A stretch of 64,000 bases of DNA from Eutreptiella sp. 'Long Island Sound 2002' (lineage: Eukaryota > Euglenozoa > Euglenophyceae > Eutreptiales > Eutreptiaceae). The notes under the pieces are model-generated. The model did not search any database. It saw only the letters and a list, made by a program, of their open reading frames with translations, and was not told the origin of the DNA. Location: the NCBI GenBank assembly GCA_964036045.1, contig OZ038378.1, forward strand, positions 22,864,441-22,928,440, read 5' to 3'. Within the stretch, counting starts at the first letter, position 1; the number at the start of each line of letters is the position of its first letter. This document shows positions 9,901-21,900 of the stretch, piece by piece. The position numbers and the translations under genes are program-made.

Positions 9901-12900
9901 AAGAAGCAAATACCAATTTTACTGAAAATGCATGCATGTAGGCGATGTGCCCACCTGTGGCCACGTAGTGGCCGCTAGGCCTATGTAGCCCGTGCCATGG
10001 GCCCTCCGGGCGCCCCAAAATTGTTGTTGTGTAGGCTATTTAGCGGCAACTGAAAAAAATTTCACATTTCGACTTTTTCCGAGACCCTTCTGTTGCCCGT
10101 AGCTTGGGTTTGGGTGATCATTTGGTGACAATACGGGTACTTGAGCGCCCATGGGGACCCACGTAGTGGCCACTGGGCCCATGTAGCCCGAGCCATAGGC
10201 CCCCCAAAAGCTTCGAAATTGCTGTTTGTAGGTGGTTCAATGGCATTTGGTGTGTGCACAAACCGCAAACAAGCAAGCAGTTTTCCACCCTCTACAGGTC
10301 AAAAATAGAAAATTTTGCAATTTTTTTTTTGATATTGTGACCACTCACAATGATGAAATATGCTATGTAAAGCATGTTTTAGCCCCTCTTTATGTGTTTT
10401 TCACCCTATTTGGGTGTTGGGGGGGGGGGGGGGGGGCTCCCAAGGGGTCTAGGGCACAAGCTGCTTATACAGTTTTCCAGCCTCGGCAACTCAAAAATGG
10501 AAATTTCCAAAACTGATTTTTTTTTATATTCTTACCATCCAAAATGATCAAATATCCTTTGTAAAGCATGTTTTAGCCCCTCTTGATGTGTTTTTCTCTG
10601 GATCACCGCCGTCCGTCTCCCAAGTGGCCCCGAGTTCGGGACCAAGGGGGGCGCTGTGGGCCAAGCCCTGCAGTGGAGGTACCCCCAGGTCCTCTTCGCG
10701 CGCGCCCCCCGGCCGGATCCCCGCGGTGGCCGCCTCCTGTACACGTGGCGCAAGTTCCTTGCCCCCATTTGGCGGGAGGAGACGGGCGAGCCGCTCCGGC
10801 GGCAAACCCGGCCCCGCTGCGTGGAGCAATGGGACGACCCCCCCCCTTGCTGGTTCCTCCGCCCGCGCCGCCGCCTCACCCTCTTCGAGGGGACGACGGC
10901 CGCCGGCAGGGACCACGCGGTGGGGGTGGACTGCTGGGGCCGGGTCTGGGACAACGACCCCGCCCGCTAGCCGCCGCCCTACCCTTGGCCCGAGGCGACG
11001 TGGAGGGAGGTGGCCTACGCCGTCCACGCCCTCCTCCCCGTGGTCACCGACGTGTGGTGGGCCGTCCTGCCGGAGCCGGGGGAGGTCCACGCCACGGCGC
11101 TGTGGCCCGACGCCCTCCGCCGCGCCGGGCCAGGGCCGGTCCAGGACCGCATGTACAAGGTCTTCCAGGAGACCCTCCGCCTCGCGGGCGACTGGGAGCG
11201 AGGCGGCCCCGAGCGTGCGCCGCCGCCTGCCCTTCCGCGCGCCCGCGCCGGCACGATGCTCCTCCAAGCGCCGCCCCCTCCGCCGCCCAGCGCGCCCACC
11301 CTTGGGTGGGGACCGGGCCCGACTCCCTGACCATGGCGCTGCAGGACTTGGGCCGATACTTAACCTGCAAGCATGCCTGGCTGCCCCACTGACCTCCCTC
11401 CCTGCACCCTGTGACCAGCGATGGGCAAACCTGTGCGGGGGGTGGGGACTGCCCCCCCCCCCCCCCACCGGCTCGGGCTCCCGGGGAGGGACACCCCCCC
11501 CCAGTGCTGGGCCTTCCCCCCCCTCCTCTTATTAAGGTGCGGGGACATCGAGCCCCACCCGGGCCCCATGCGCGTCGCTTTGGCGAACGTCACATCCCTG
11601 CGCCTGCATTGGCACACGGTCGCTGACTGGCGAGCGGACGTGGTGCTGATCACGGAAACCCGCCTAACGGCGGTGGCGCAGCGGGTGATGCGCGCACAGG
11701 CCGGGGCCTCGGGCTGGCAAGCCTTTTGGGGGGCGCCGTTGGAGTCCCGGGGGGGCATCTAGGATGCGCCACCAGGGGGGGTGGGGATCTTGGTGCGCCA
11801 AGGCATCCCAGCCACACAAGTACTCCCCCCCAAGAGGGCACCCCGCACCGAGTCGGACGCCCTCGCCCAGACCCTCTGGCATTCCACCCGCTGGTGCCAC
11901 GTCCTGGTTGGCCTGGGCCGGGGGGCGGATACCCTGCACGCCCAGGTGGCGTACGGCGTTTCGGCCCAGCCGGCCCTCAACCGCACTTTCTGGGACCACG
12001 CCACGCAGTATGTGGCGCGACACGGGACGGCCCCGCGGCTGGTGGGGGGGGGACTTCAACTTTGACCTGAACTACCCACTTCGGGCGCCGCCGTCTGTCG
12101 TGGCGTCCCTCCTGACTCGCTGGCTGGCGGATGCGGACCTCGAGCTGGCGACCGCCTTGGGGAGGGACCCCCTGTGCTCGCACCACGGCCCGGAGGGACC
12201 ACGACCCTCGTGCATTGACGGCCTGTTGGTAGACACGCGCCTAGCGGCGCAGCTCCATGCGGCGGAACGGCTGCCGCGAGGGGCGATCTCGGGGCACACC
12301 CCGGTATGTTTCGACATCCACCTGAGGGCGGCGTCGCAGCGGGTGGTCAAGTTTGTTCGCCCCAAGCCGCTGGTGCCGGCCCAGCGGGAGGAGCACGAAC
12401 GACTCCTTCTTGTGCAACGCCTGCTCGACCCGATGGAGACGGGGTGGCAGGCGGCTCTGGCAACCGGGGACGTCGACCGCGCCTGGGCCTTTTGGACCAC
12501 AACCGCGGAGGAGACTCTACTCGCCCTGGCCTGCCCGGACATCACTCCGGACACCCTCCCGGCCGGGGCCGCCCTCCCGCTGGCCCCTCCCGACCTCCCC
12601 CGCGGCAGGGGCACGGACTAGCTGCTCCGGAAGGTGCGCCTCTGCCCCAAGCAGCGGCGAGACACGGGGGGGCCCCTGACCTGCCCGGTGGCACGCATCC
12701 ACGCGGCCCACGGACCCCTCCGGGAGGTCATGCGCTGGCTGGGACGCCCAGCGCAGGGGCCAGGCGTTCTGCCGCGAGCAGTGCAGCAGGCGTGGACGGT
12801 CCTCCGACGCCGCTTGGAGAGGCTCCGCGCGCTCGGCCCGGAGTATGCGGACTTTGAGCCGGGGGGCGCGCCCGACAAGCTGGCCCCGCTGGCCTCCCTC

Positions 12901-15900
12901 CGCCGCCTCAGCGCAGCGCTGGCGGGCGGGGTCCGGGCGACGCTCCGGGCGGAGGACAAGGACCGCGTCCGGGAGTGGCGCGCCTCGCTCGAGGAATCCT
13001 GGTCCTCGGATCAGGGGGCCGTGTACCGCTGGCTGAAGGACGAGTCCTACGCCCCCCCGGTCACCTTCCTCACCAGGCCGGATGGCACGGCCACGGCCAA
13101 CCTGGCGGAGATGGATGGCCTTCTGCAGGACGCCTGGCGCCCCATCAACCGCAAGTATGCGTCGGACCCAGACTGGACCCATCGGCCTTCCTGCGCCGGT
13201 ACGGCCACCACGTACGGCGGGTCCCTATGATTGCCTCGCAGCTCGATGGCCGCCGCCTGTGCAAGGGGCTCTCCCGCATGAAGCCCTCGGCGTTGGGGCT
13301 GGACGGATGGAGTTTGGCGGACCTCCGCTCCCTCCCTGACAGGGTGCTGGGCTGGTTGGCGGACCTCCTGTGTTAAGTGGAGCGGCTGGGGAAATGGCCC
13401 GCCCGCCTGGCCGAGGGCTACACCGCCCTCATCCCCAACGAGGGGCCGCCGGGGCCCCTGAACACCCGCCCGCTCACCGTCCTGTCCATGGTCTACCGGC
13501 TGTGGGCGGAGGTGCGCCTGGTGGACGCCATTGCGTGGCAGGAGGCCTGGGCCCACCCGGCGGCCTTTGGTTTCCGCCCAGCCAGGAGCGCCCTGGACGG
13601 GGCGGCGGTGACACGGGTCCTCTTGGAGCTGTGTCGCCTCCGGGGGTGGGCCGTCGCGGGGATGAGCATCGATTACGTCAAGCGTTTCGATCTCATCCCC
13701 CAGGCAGTCGTGCTGGCCCTGGCGTTCGAGCTGGGCATGGACCCGGGCACATGTCGTGCCCTGGGGGCCATGTACAAGTAGCTCCGCCGGGCCTTCAAAA
13801 TCGCGGGGGCCCTCGGCCTGTGGTGGCAGGCCACCAACGGCATCCTCCAGGGGTGCCCACTGTCGGTGATCGTGATGAATGTTCTCACCACGATCTGGAA
13901 GTGGGAGGTGGACTCCCTGCGTTGTCACGTGTGCGCACAAACAGCCGCCCTTCCGCCGGCTCTGGACGAGGACGCGGCGGACGACCCAGTGCCGGGGGCC
14001 CTGCCCCCCCTCAAGGATGCCGGCCCCGGCTACGCCGCGCTGGGGTCGTCGGGCTACGCGGACGACACCCAGGCAGTGGCCCTGGGCGCGGCCGCACTCC
14101 AAGACACAGTCCCCGCAACGGCGGAATGGCTACGGATCACGGGCAAGACGTTCGCGTGGACAAATCCTGCTCCTTGGTCCACGGCGAGCAAGGCGCCCCG
14201 GCCATCCCACTGGCGACGACCCTCCGCCAGCTCGGCGTCGACGTCGCCATTGGGGGCTCCAAGGCCACGGGGCCGGTGCTGTCCCGGCGCCTGGAGGCGG
14301 GGCGGAGCGCCCTGCGTCGCCTGCCCCATCTCTCGACGTATGACCGGCGAGAGCGGGCCATCAGCACCCTTGTCACCCCGCTGGCCCTCCTTGGGGTGGC
14401 ACTGGCGTCGGTGACGGAGCCCGACCTGAGAGGACTCGAGACCGCGGTGGTGCGGGCCCTGTGGGGGCAGGCGCGCGTGTCCCGGGCCAAGGAGGTCATG
14501 TTCACCGTGCTGTCCAAGGGGCACCGCGTGTCCCCGATCATGCACACGCGGTATGAGCGCCTCCTCTGGCTGGCCTGCCTGGCCCGCCGGCCGGAGGTCA
14601 CGCAGGTCTTTGCCCAGGCTATTTGGGAGTCGGGGGGCCGCCAACCCAGGACGGGCCCGGTGGGGCGCGCGCTCCGCACGGCGGCCTCTCTGGGCTGGAC
14701 CCCGCACGAGGGCTGGTGGTGCTGGGACGTCCCAGGGCAGGAGCACCCCCTGCACTTCGTACAGGAGCCGCTCCGCCAGCTCCAACACCGAGTCCGGGAC
14801 AGCCTACGCTGCCACTCCGCGCGCCAGTTGGAGGCGCGGCGCCCCGTCACCCTCGGGGGGGTGGGCGATGGGGCGGATGGCCCGGACTGCCGCGCAGCGC
14901 TGCGTGCAGCCTCCAAGGAGGTGGAGAAGTCGCTGCTGCGCGGGCTCCTCGCCGGAGCCATGTGGACGGCGGCCCGGGTGTCGGGCCACGGCATGCGCGC
15001 CAATGCCGCGTGCCCGCATTGCGGCGCGGCGCACGAGAACGAGGCCCACGTCCTATCGGACTGCCCGGAGTGGGGCGACGCCAGAGGGACGTGGCTCCCC
15101 TGGCTGCGCGACGCGGCGGGGGTCATCCCCGGCCTAGGCCAACCGGACCGGTGGCCCTCCTGCCTGCGGAAAGCGGGCCTTTTCCCCCTCCGGCTGGCGT
15201 AGGGGGTGGACCGGGACCTCCTCGACGAGTTCCTGTACCGCCTGTACGGCATGTACTTGGCGGTCCTCGCGGCCCGAATGGCAGCCAGCTCAGGGGATCA
15301 GCCGGGCCACGGCGACTCCCTCTTCCCGGAGCAGCCGCGTCCGCGGCCCCGCGGATGCCTCGTCGGCCCCATACCGGGGGACGCCGTCCGCCACAAGCAG
15401 CGGCTGCAGCCGGGGGTGCCGGCGGATTGGAGGTGGCCCGAGGACTTCATCCACGACCTGGTCAGGTGGGCCCGGGCGCTAGCCTGGGCTCCGGGGCCGG
15501 CGGAGGTCTCCTGGGCTGAGCTGGCCCTGGCCTATGAGGCCTTCGTGGGGCCCGCGCTCCCGGCCTCCCCGGACCACCGGCTGCGGGGCACGCGCCCGAC
15601 GATGGGGGAACGGGCCCAGGTCCTGCGCAAGGCGGTGGGGCTGGCGGAGCGCCACTTGGCGGTGGGCGCACTGCTGGGTGGGCCCTGGCTGGGGCGCTAT
15701 CGCTCGCTCCTCCCCCTCGGGGGGCGCGTGTGCGCGGGGCTCTCGGCGCGACCGTACTTCGCGGCGTGCCACGAGGTCATGTTGCAGTTGATGCGCCTGG
15801 CGGCGCACTGCCGCGACTCGTTCGCCCGGCGCCTGCGGGCGCCGGCGCGCATGCGACCACAGCACATTGACCGCTTTCTCATGGATTATTTCCCCCGCCC

Positions 15901-18900
15901 CCCTGAGGTGGGCCCCCCCCCTGCTACCGTATGCCCGGCGGCCCCTGCGGGCTCCGGCCAGCAGCGTCCCTCTCGCGGCGCCGCAGCGCGGCCGCCCCCC
16001 AGGTGTGGGCAGCGGCACGCAGGGCGCGCTCTGCTTGGAGCATGGGGCGCCGTCATGTGCCCGCCGTAGGAGCTTGGGCTGGGGTATTGGCCGCTGCTGT
16101 CGAGCTGGCCACGAAGGCCACGCGGGCCCCTCGGGGGGCTCAGGCTGCCCCATAGCCCCGCCCCGGGTCGCGCCGGGCCGCCACGTGCTCGTCCCCGAGG
16201 CCCGACGAGCGGGGGCGGCTGCGTTGTCCTCCTTGCTAGGGCGAGCCCGCCCAGCATCACAGGCCCTCCCCGACTTGGGCCCCCCGGCGGCACGCCGTTG
16301 TGCGGCCCCACCCAGGGTGCTGGGCACGCGCCCTTCCCCAGCCCTGGGGCTGGACGCCTCCAGGCCCGCAAGGCGCCAGGCGCCTAACCTGGCTAACCGG
16401 GGGGTCCCGGGGGGGAAGTCACACCGAGCAGCCGGTTGGGGGGCAGCAGACCCCCTATCACCCGAGCCGGCGGGGCGGGGGGGGTAGCAGCCCGCGACCG
16501 ACCCCCACGGCTCCCTCCGCCCGCGGAGGCCATGGGGGCGCCGCCGGGTGGGGGGGCAGCAGGGCCCCTCTCGACCCGGCGAGTAGGGGGGTGCGCAGAA
16601 ACGGGGCGGGCCCCCCCCTCATCCTCCGCCGGAGGAGGGGGCCTCAGTGGAGCCCACGATGCGGCAAGACCCCCCCAGCAGAGCGACCCCTGCCGTCGCT
16701 CCCAGAAATTTTCAGCCGCATCTCAGCGGCCCTGAACAGCAGCGCACCGCCGCGGCGGCGCTCCCCTCCGCGGGCGCGGCGACGGCCCCAACCCAGGGCC
16801 ACCATGACGGTGGCGGACATGCTGCGCGCTCGCCCACCCCCCCCACGGGCCGCGGACGACGCGGCGGAAGGGGCCTCCCCCTCCTGTGAACCAGTGGCGG
16901 ACGCGCCCTCGGCGGCGTCACCATCCCAGTCCACACTGCCGCCGCGACGGCAGCACGGCAGGGCCAGCACGGAAGAGACCTAGTCCCCTCCGGCTCGTCC
17001 CTCCTGGCCGCTATGCCGGCTCAGGCGGGGGGCCTATAGGGGAGGATACGGGCGCCCGAACTCGACTCGGCCCACCTCCCCGCCCCTCTGCCTCTGTACA
17101 TAGACCAGTGGACGTTAATCGACGAATGCCCTCCTCATGTATTTTTCACCCTATTTGGGTGTCGGGGGGGGGGCTCCCCAAGGGCCTGGGGCACAGCTTG
17201 CTTATGTAATTTTCCAGCCTTGGCAGCTCAAAGATGGTCGTTCCTTTCCCCTTTTCGAGGTGCTAATCGTGCTGTGCGGGCCGTTGAGGCGCCCTATGGA
17301 CCTATGGGGGCCTGTGGAGACCTATGCGGGCCTATGGGGACCTATGGGGGCCTGTGGGGGCCTATGGGGACCTATGGGGGCCTATGGCACCTAGGGGGCC
17401 TATGGGGACGTATGGGAGCCGTGGGGGCCTATGGGGACCTAAGGGGACCTGGGGACCTATGGGGACCTATGGAGGCCTATGGGGAGCTATGGGGACGTAT
17501 GGGGACCTATGGGGGCCTATGGGGACCTATGGGGACCTATGGGGTCCTATGGGGGCCTATGGGGGCGTATGGGGACCTATGGGGACCTATCGGGGCCTAT
17601 GGGGGCCTGTGGGGGCCTATGGGGGCCTGTGGGGGCCTATGGGGACCTATGGGGGCCTATGCCACCTATGGGGGCCTATGGGGACGTATGGGAACCGTGG
17701 GCACCTATGGGGGCCTATGGGGTCTTATAAGGACCTATGGGGGCCTATGGGGGCCTATGGGGCCCTATGGGGGCTTATGGGGACCTATGGGAGCCATGGG
17801 CACCTATGGTGGCCTATGGGGACCTATGGGGGCCCATGGGGAAATATGGGGACCTATGGGGACGTATGGGGACCTATGGGGACCTATGGGGGCCTATGGG
17901 GGCCTATGGGGAGCTATGGGGACCTATCGGGGCCTATGGGGGCCTGTGGCGACCTATGGGGGCCTGTGGGGGCCTATGGCGACCTATGGGGGCCTATGGC
18001 ACCTATGGGGGCCTATGGGGACGTATGGGAACCGTGGGCACCTATGGGGGCCTATGGGGTCCTATAGGGACCTATGGGGGCCTATGGGGGCCTTTGGGGG
18101 CCTATGGGGGCCTATGGGGACCTGTGGGGGCCTATGGGGGCCTATGGGGACCCATGGGGACCTATCAGGGCCTATGGGGGCCTGTGGGGACCTATGGGGG
18201 CCTGCGGGGGCCTATGGCGACCTATGGGGGCCTATGGCACCTATGGGGGCCTATGGGGACGTATGGGAACCGTGGGCACCTATGGGGGCCTATGGGGTCC
18301 TATAGGGACCTATGGGGGCCTACGGGGGCCTTTGGGGGCCTATGGGGGCCTATGGGGACCTGTGGGGGCCTATGGGGGCCTTTGGGGACCCATGGGGACC
18401 TATCAGGGCCTATGGGGGCCTGTGGGGACCTATGGGGGCCTGCGGGGGCCTATGGCGACCTATGGGGGCCTATGGCACCTATGGGGGCCTATGGGGACGT
18501 ATGGGAACCGTGGGCACCTATGGGGGCCTATGGGGTCCTATAGGGACCTATGGGGGCTTATGGGGGCCTGTGGGGGCCTATGGCGACCTATGGGGGCCTA
18601 TGGCACCTATGGGGGCCTATGGGGACGTATGGGAACCGTGGGCACCTATGGGGGCCTATGGGGTCCTATAGGGACCTATGGGGGCCTATGGGGGCCTATG
18701 GGGGCCTATCGGGACCTATGGGAGCCGTGGGCACCTATGGTGGCCTATGGGGACCTATGGGGGCCTATGGGGAGCTATGGGGAGCTATGGGGAACTATGG
18801 GGACCTATGGGGACCTATGGCGACCTATTGGGGCCTATGGGGAGCTATGGGGAGCTATGGGGAGCTATGGGGACCTATGGGGACCTATGGGGACCTATGC

Positions 18901-21900
18901 GGACCTATGGGGACCTATGGGGACCTAAGGGGACCTATCGGGGCCTATGGGGGCCTGTGGGGACCTATGGGGGCCTATGGGGACGCATGGGGACCTGTGG
19001 GGGCCTATGGGGACCTATGTGGGCCCATGTGGGCCTGTGGGGGCCTATGGGGACCTATGGGGACCTATGGGGGCCTATGGGGAGCTATGGGGGCCTATGG
19101 GGACCTATGGGGGCCTATGGGGACCTATGGGGACCTATGGGGGCCTATGGGGAGCTATGGGGACCTTTGGGGGCCTATGGGGGCCTATGGGGACCTATGG
19201 GGACCTCGGGGGGCCTATGGGGAGCTATGGGGGCCTATGGGGAGCTATGGGGGCGTATGGGGGCCTATGGACACCTATGGGGACCTATTGGGGGCCTATG
19301 GGGGCCTATGGGGACCTATGGGGACCTATTGGGGCCTATGCGGACCTATGGGGACCTATGGGGACCTAAGGGGACCTATCGGGGCCTATGGGGGCCTGTG
19401 GGGACCTATGGGGGCCTATGGGGACGCATGGGGACCTGTGGGGGCCTATGGGGACCTATGTGGGCCCATGTGGGCCTGTGGGGGCCTATGGGGACCTATG
19501 GGGACCTATGGGGGCCTATGGGGAGCTATGGGGGCCTATGGGGACCTATGGGGGCCTATGGGGGCCTATGGGGACCTATGGGGACCTATGGGGGCCTATG
19601 GGGAGCTATGGGGACCTTTGGGGGCCTATGGGGGCCTATGGGGACCTATGGGGACCTCTGGGGGCTTATGGGGAGCTATGGGGGCCTATGGGGAGCTATG
19701 GGGACCTATGGGGGCCTATGGGGACCTATGGGGACCTCGGGGGGCCTATGGGGAGCTATGGGGGCCTATGGGGAGCTATGGGGGCGTATGGGGGCCTATG
19801 GACACCTATGGGGACCTATTGGGGGCCTATGGGGGCCTATGGGGACCTATGGGGACCTATTGGGGCCTATGGGGACCTATGGGGGCCTATGGGGACCTAT
19901 GGCGGCCTATGGGGACCTATGGGGGCCTGTGGGGGCCTACGGGGACCTATGGCGACCTATGGGGGCCTATGGGGGCCTATGGGGACCTATCGGGGCTTGT
20001 GGGGACCTATGGGGGCCTATGGGGAGTTATGGGGGCCTATGGGGGCCTATAGGGACCTATGGGGGCCTATGGGGGCCTATGGGGGCCTATGGGGACCCAT
20101 GGGGACCTATTGGGGCCTATGGGGACCCATGCGGGCCTATGGGGACCTGTGGGGACCTATGGGGGCCTACGGGGACCTATGGGGGCCTATGGGGACCTAT
20201 GGGGCCCTTTGGGGGCCTATGGAGGTCTATCGGGATCTATGGGGGCCTATGGGGGCGTGTGGGGGCCTACGGGGACCTATGGGGGCCTATGGGGACCTAT
20301 GGGGGCCTATGGGTACCTATGGGGACCAATGGGGGCCTATGGGGGCCTATGGGGACCTATGGGCGCCTATGGGGGCTTGTGGGGGCCTACGGGGACCTAT
20401 GGGGCCCTATGGGGGCCTATGGGGACCTTTGGGGACCTATGGTGGCCTATGGGCACCTATGGCGGCCTATGGGGACCTATGGGGACCTACGGGGGCCTAT
20501 GGGGAGCTATGGGGAGCTATGGGGAGCTATGGGGACCTATGGGGAGCTATGGGGGCCTATGGGGGCCTGTGGGAACATATGGGGACCTATGGGGGCCTAT
20601 GGGGAGCTATGGGGAGCTATGGGTTTCAGGTTTCAGGTTTCAGGTCGACCCGCCCGAGGCACCAGCACAGCTGGAGGGGGGCTGCGCAGGGGCGCAGCTG
20701 CATGGGGCTGTGTTGGGGCGCAGCAGCTTGGAGCTGTGCAAGGGCACAGCAGCATGGGGCTGCGCATGGGGCGCAGCAGCGTGGGGCTGCGCAGGGGCGA
20801 TCCGGCACGGGGCCGCGCAGGGGCGCAACAGCATGGGGCTGCGGGAGGGCGCAGCAGCGTGGGGCTGCGCAGGGGCGCAGCGTGGGGCTGCGCAGGGGCG
20901 CAGCAGTATGGGGCGGCGCAGGGGCGCGGCAGCATGGGGCTGCGGGGGGGCACATCAGCATGGGGCCGTGCAGGGGCGCAGCAGCATGGGACTGCGCAGG
21001 GGCGCAGCGTAGGGCGGCGCAGGGGCGCGGCAGTATGGGCTTGCACAGGGGCGCAGCAGCATGGAGCTGGGCAGGGGCGCAGCAGCGTGGAGCTGGGCAG
21101 GGGCGCAGCATGGTGCTGCGCATGGGGCTGCGCAGGGCCGCAGCGTGGGGCTGCGCAGGGGCACAGCGTGGGGCTGCGCAGGGGCGCAGCGTGGGGCCGC
21201 GCATGGGCGCGGCATGGGGCTGCGCATGGGGCTGCGCAGGGGCGCAGCGTGTGGCTGTGCAAGGGGCGCAGCGTGGGGCCGCGCAGGGCCGCAGCGTGGG
21301 GCTGCGCATGCGCACAGCGTGGGAATAAGCCGTGGAGAAGCGCGGGGCTGCGCAAGAGCGGTGCGTGGGGCTGCGCTGGGGCACAGTGTGGGGCCGCGCT
21401 GGGGCGTAGCGTGTGACAACGCACGGCAAGGGGGGCAGAGTGGGAGGTGTCAGCAGGAGCGCAGGATGGGGCTGCGCATGAGCGCTGCGTGGGGCTGCGC
21501 AGGGGCGCAGCAGGGGGATGCCCATGGGCGCAGCATGGGGCCGCGCACGGGCGCACAATGGTGCTGCGCACGGGCGCACAACGGTGCTGTGCAGGAGCGC
21601 TGCGTGGGGCTGCGCCTGCGGTGTGCCAAGGGGCGTGCATGGGGGGGGGGGGCGCCTCACCACAGGCTTTTGGCGTCTCTAGGTCCCCATAGGCCCTCAT
21701 AGGTCCCCATAGGTCCCCATAGGCCCCCATAGGTCGCCATAGGTCCCCGTAGGCCCCCACAGGCCCCCATAGGTCCCCATAGGCCGCCATAGGTCCCCAT
21801 AGCTCCCCATAGGCCCCGATAGGTCCCCATGGGTCCCCATAGGCCCCCATAGGTCCCCATAGGCCCCCATAGGTCCCCATAGGTCCCCATAGGCCCCCAG

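Larger units (their letters stand above)
10598..17133 (+). mobile_element. Degenerate non-LTR (LINE) retrotransposon with EEP endonuclease and reverse transcriptase
   Basis: About 6.5 kb, GC-rich, in + orientation. Domain order: an N-terminal region (10656-11330), 2A-like motif (11541-11567), endonuclease (to about 12360), reverse transcriptase (about 13377-14500), Cys/His knuckle (15011-15064), C-terminal extension (to 16069) and a ~1-kb 3' tail without poly(A). It splits a 192-bp repeat unit; the imperfect target-site duplication is about 10582-10596 versus 17134-17147. The copy is dead: I count six in-frame stops (10968, 11760, 12619, 13374, 13779, 15200) and three frame changes (near 12050, 13185 and 14150). 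The RT style (SIDYVKRFDLIP, NGILQGCPLS, YADD) recalls LINEs frequent in dinoflagellates; that comparison is from memory. Confidence 0.88.

Noticed and set aside
10548-11468. 306-codon minus-strand frame and other frames opposite the LINE
   Set aside because: Very high GC content suppresses stops. The plus strand carries the recognisable LINE domains.
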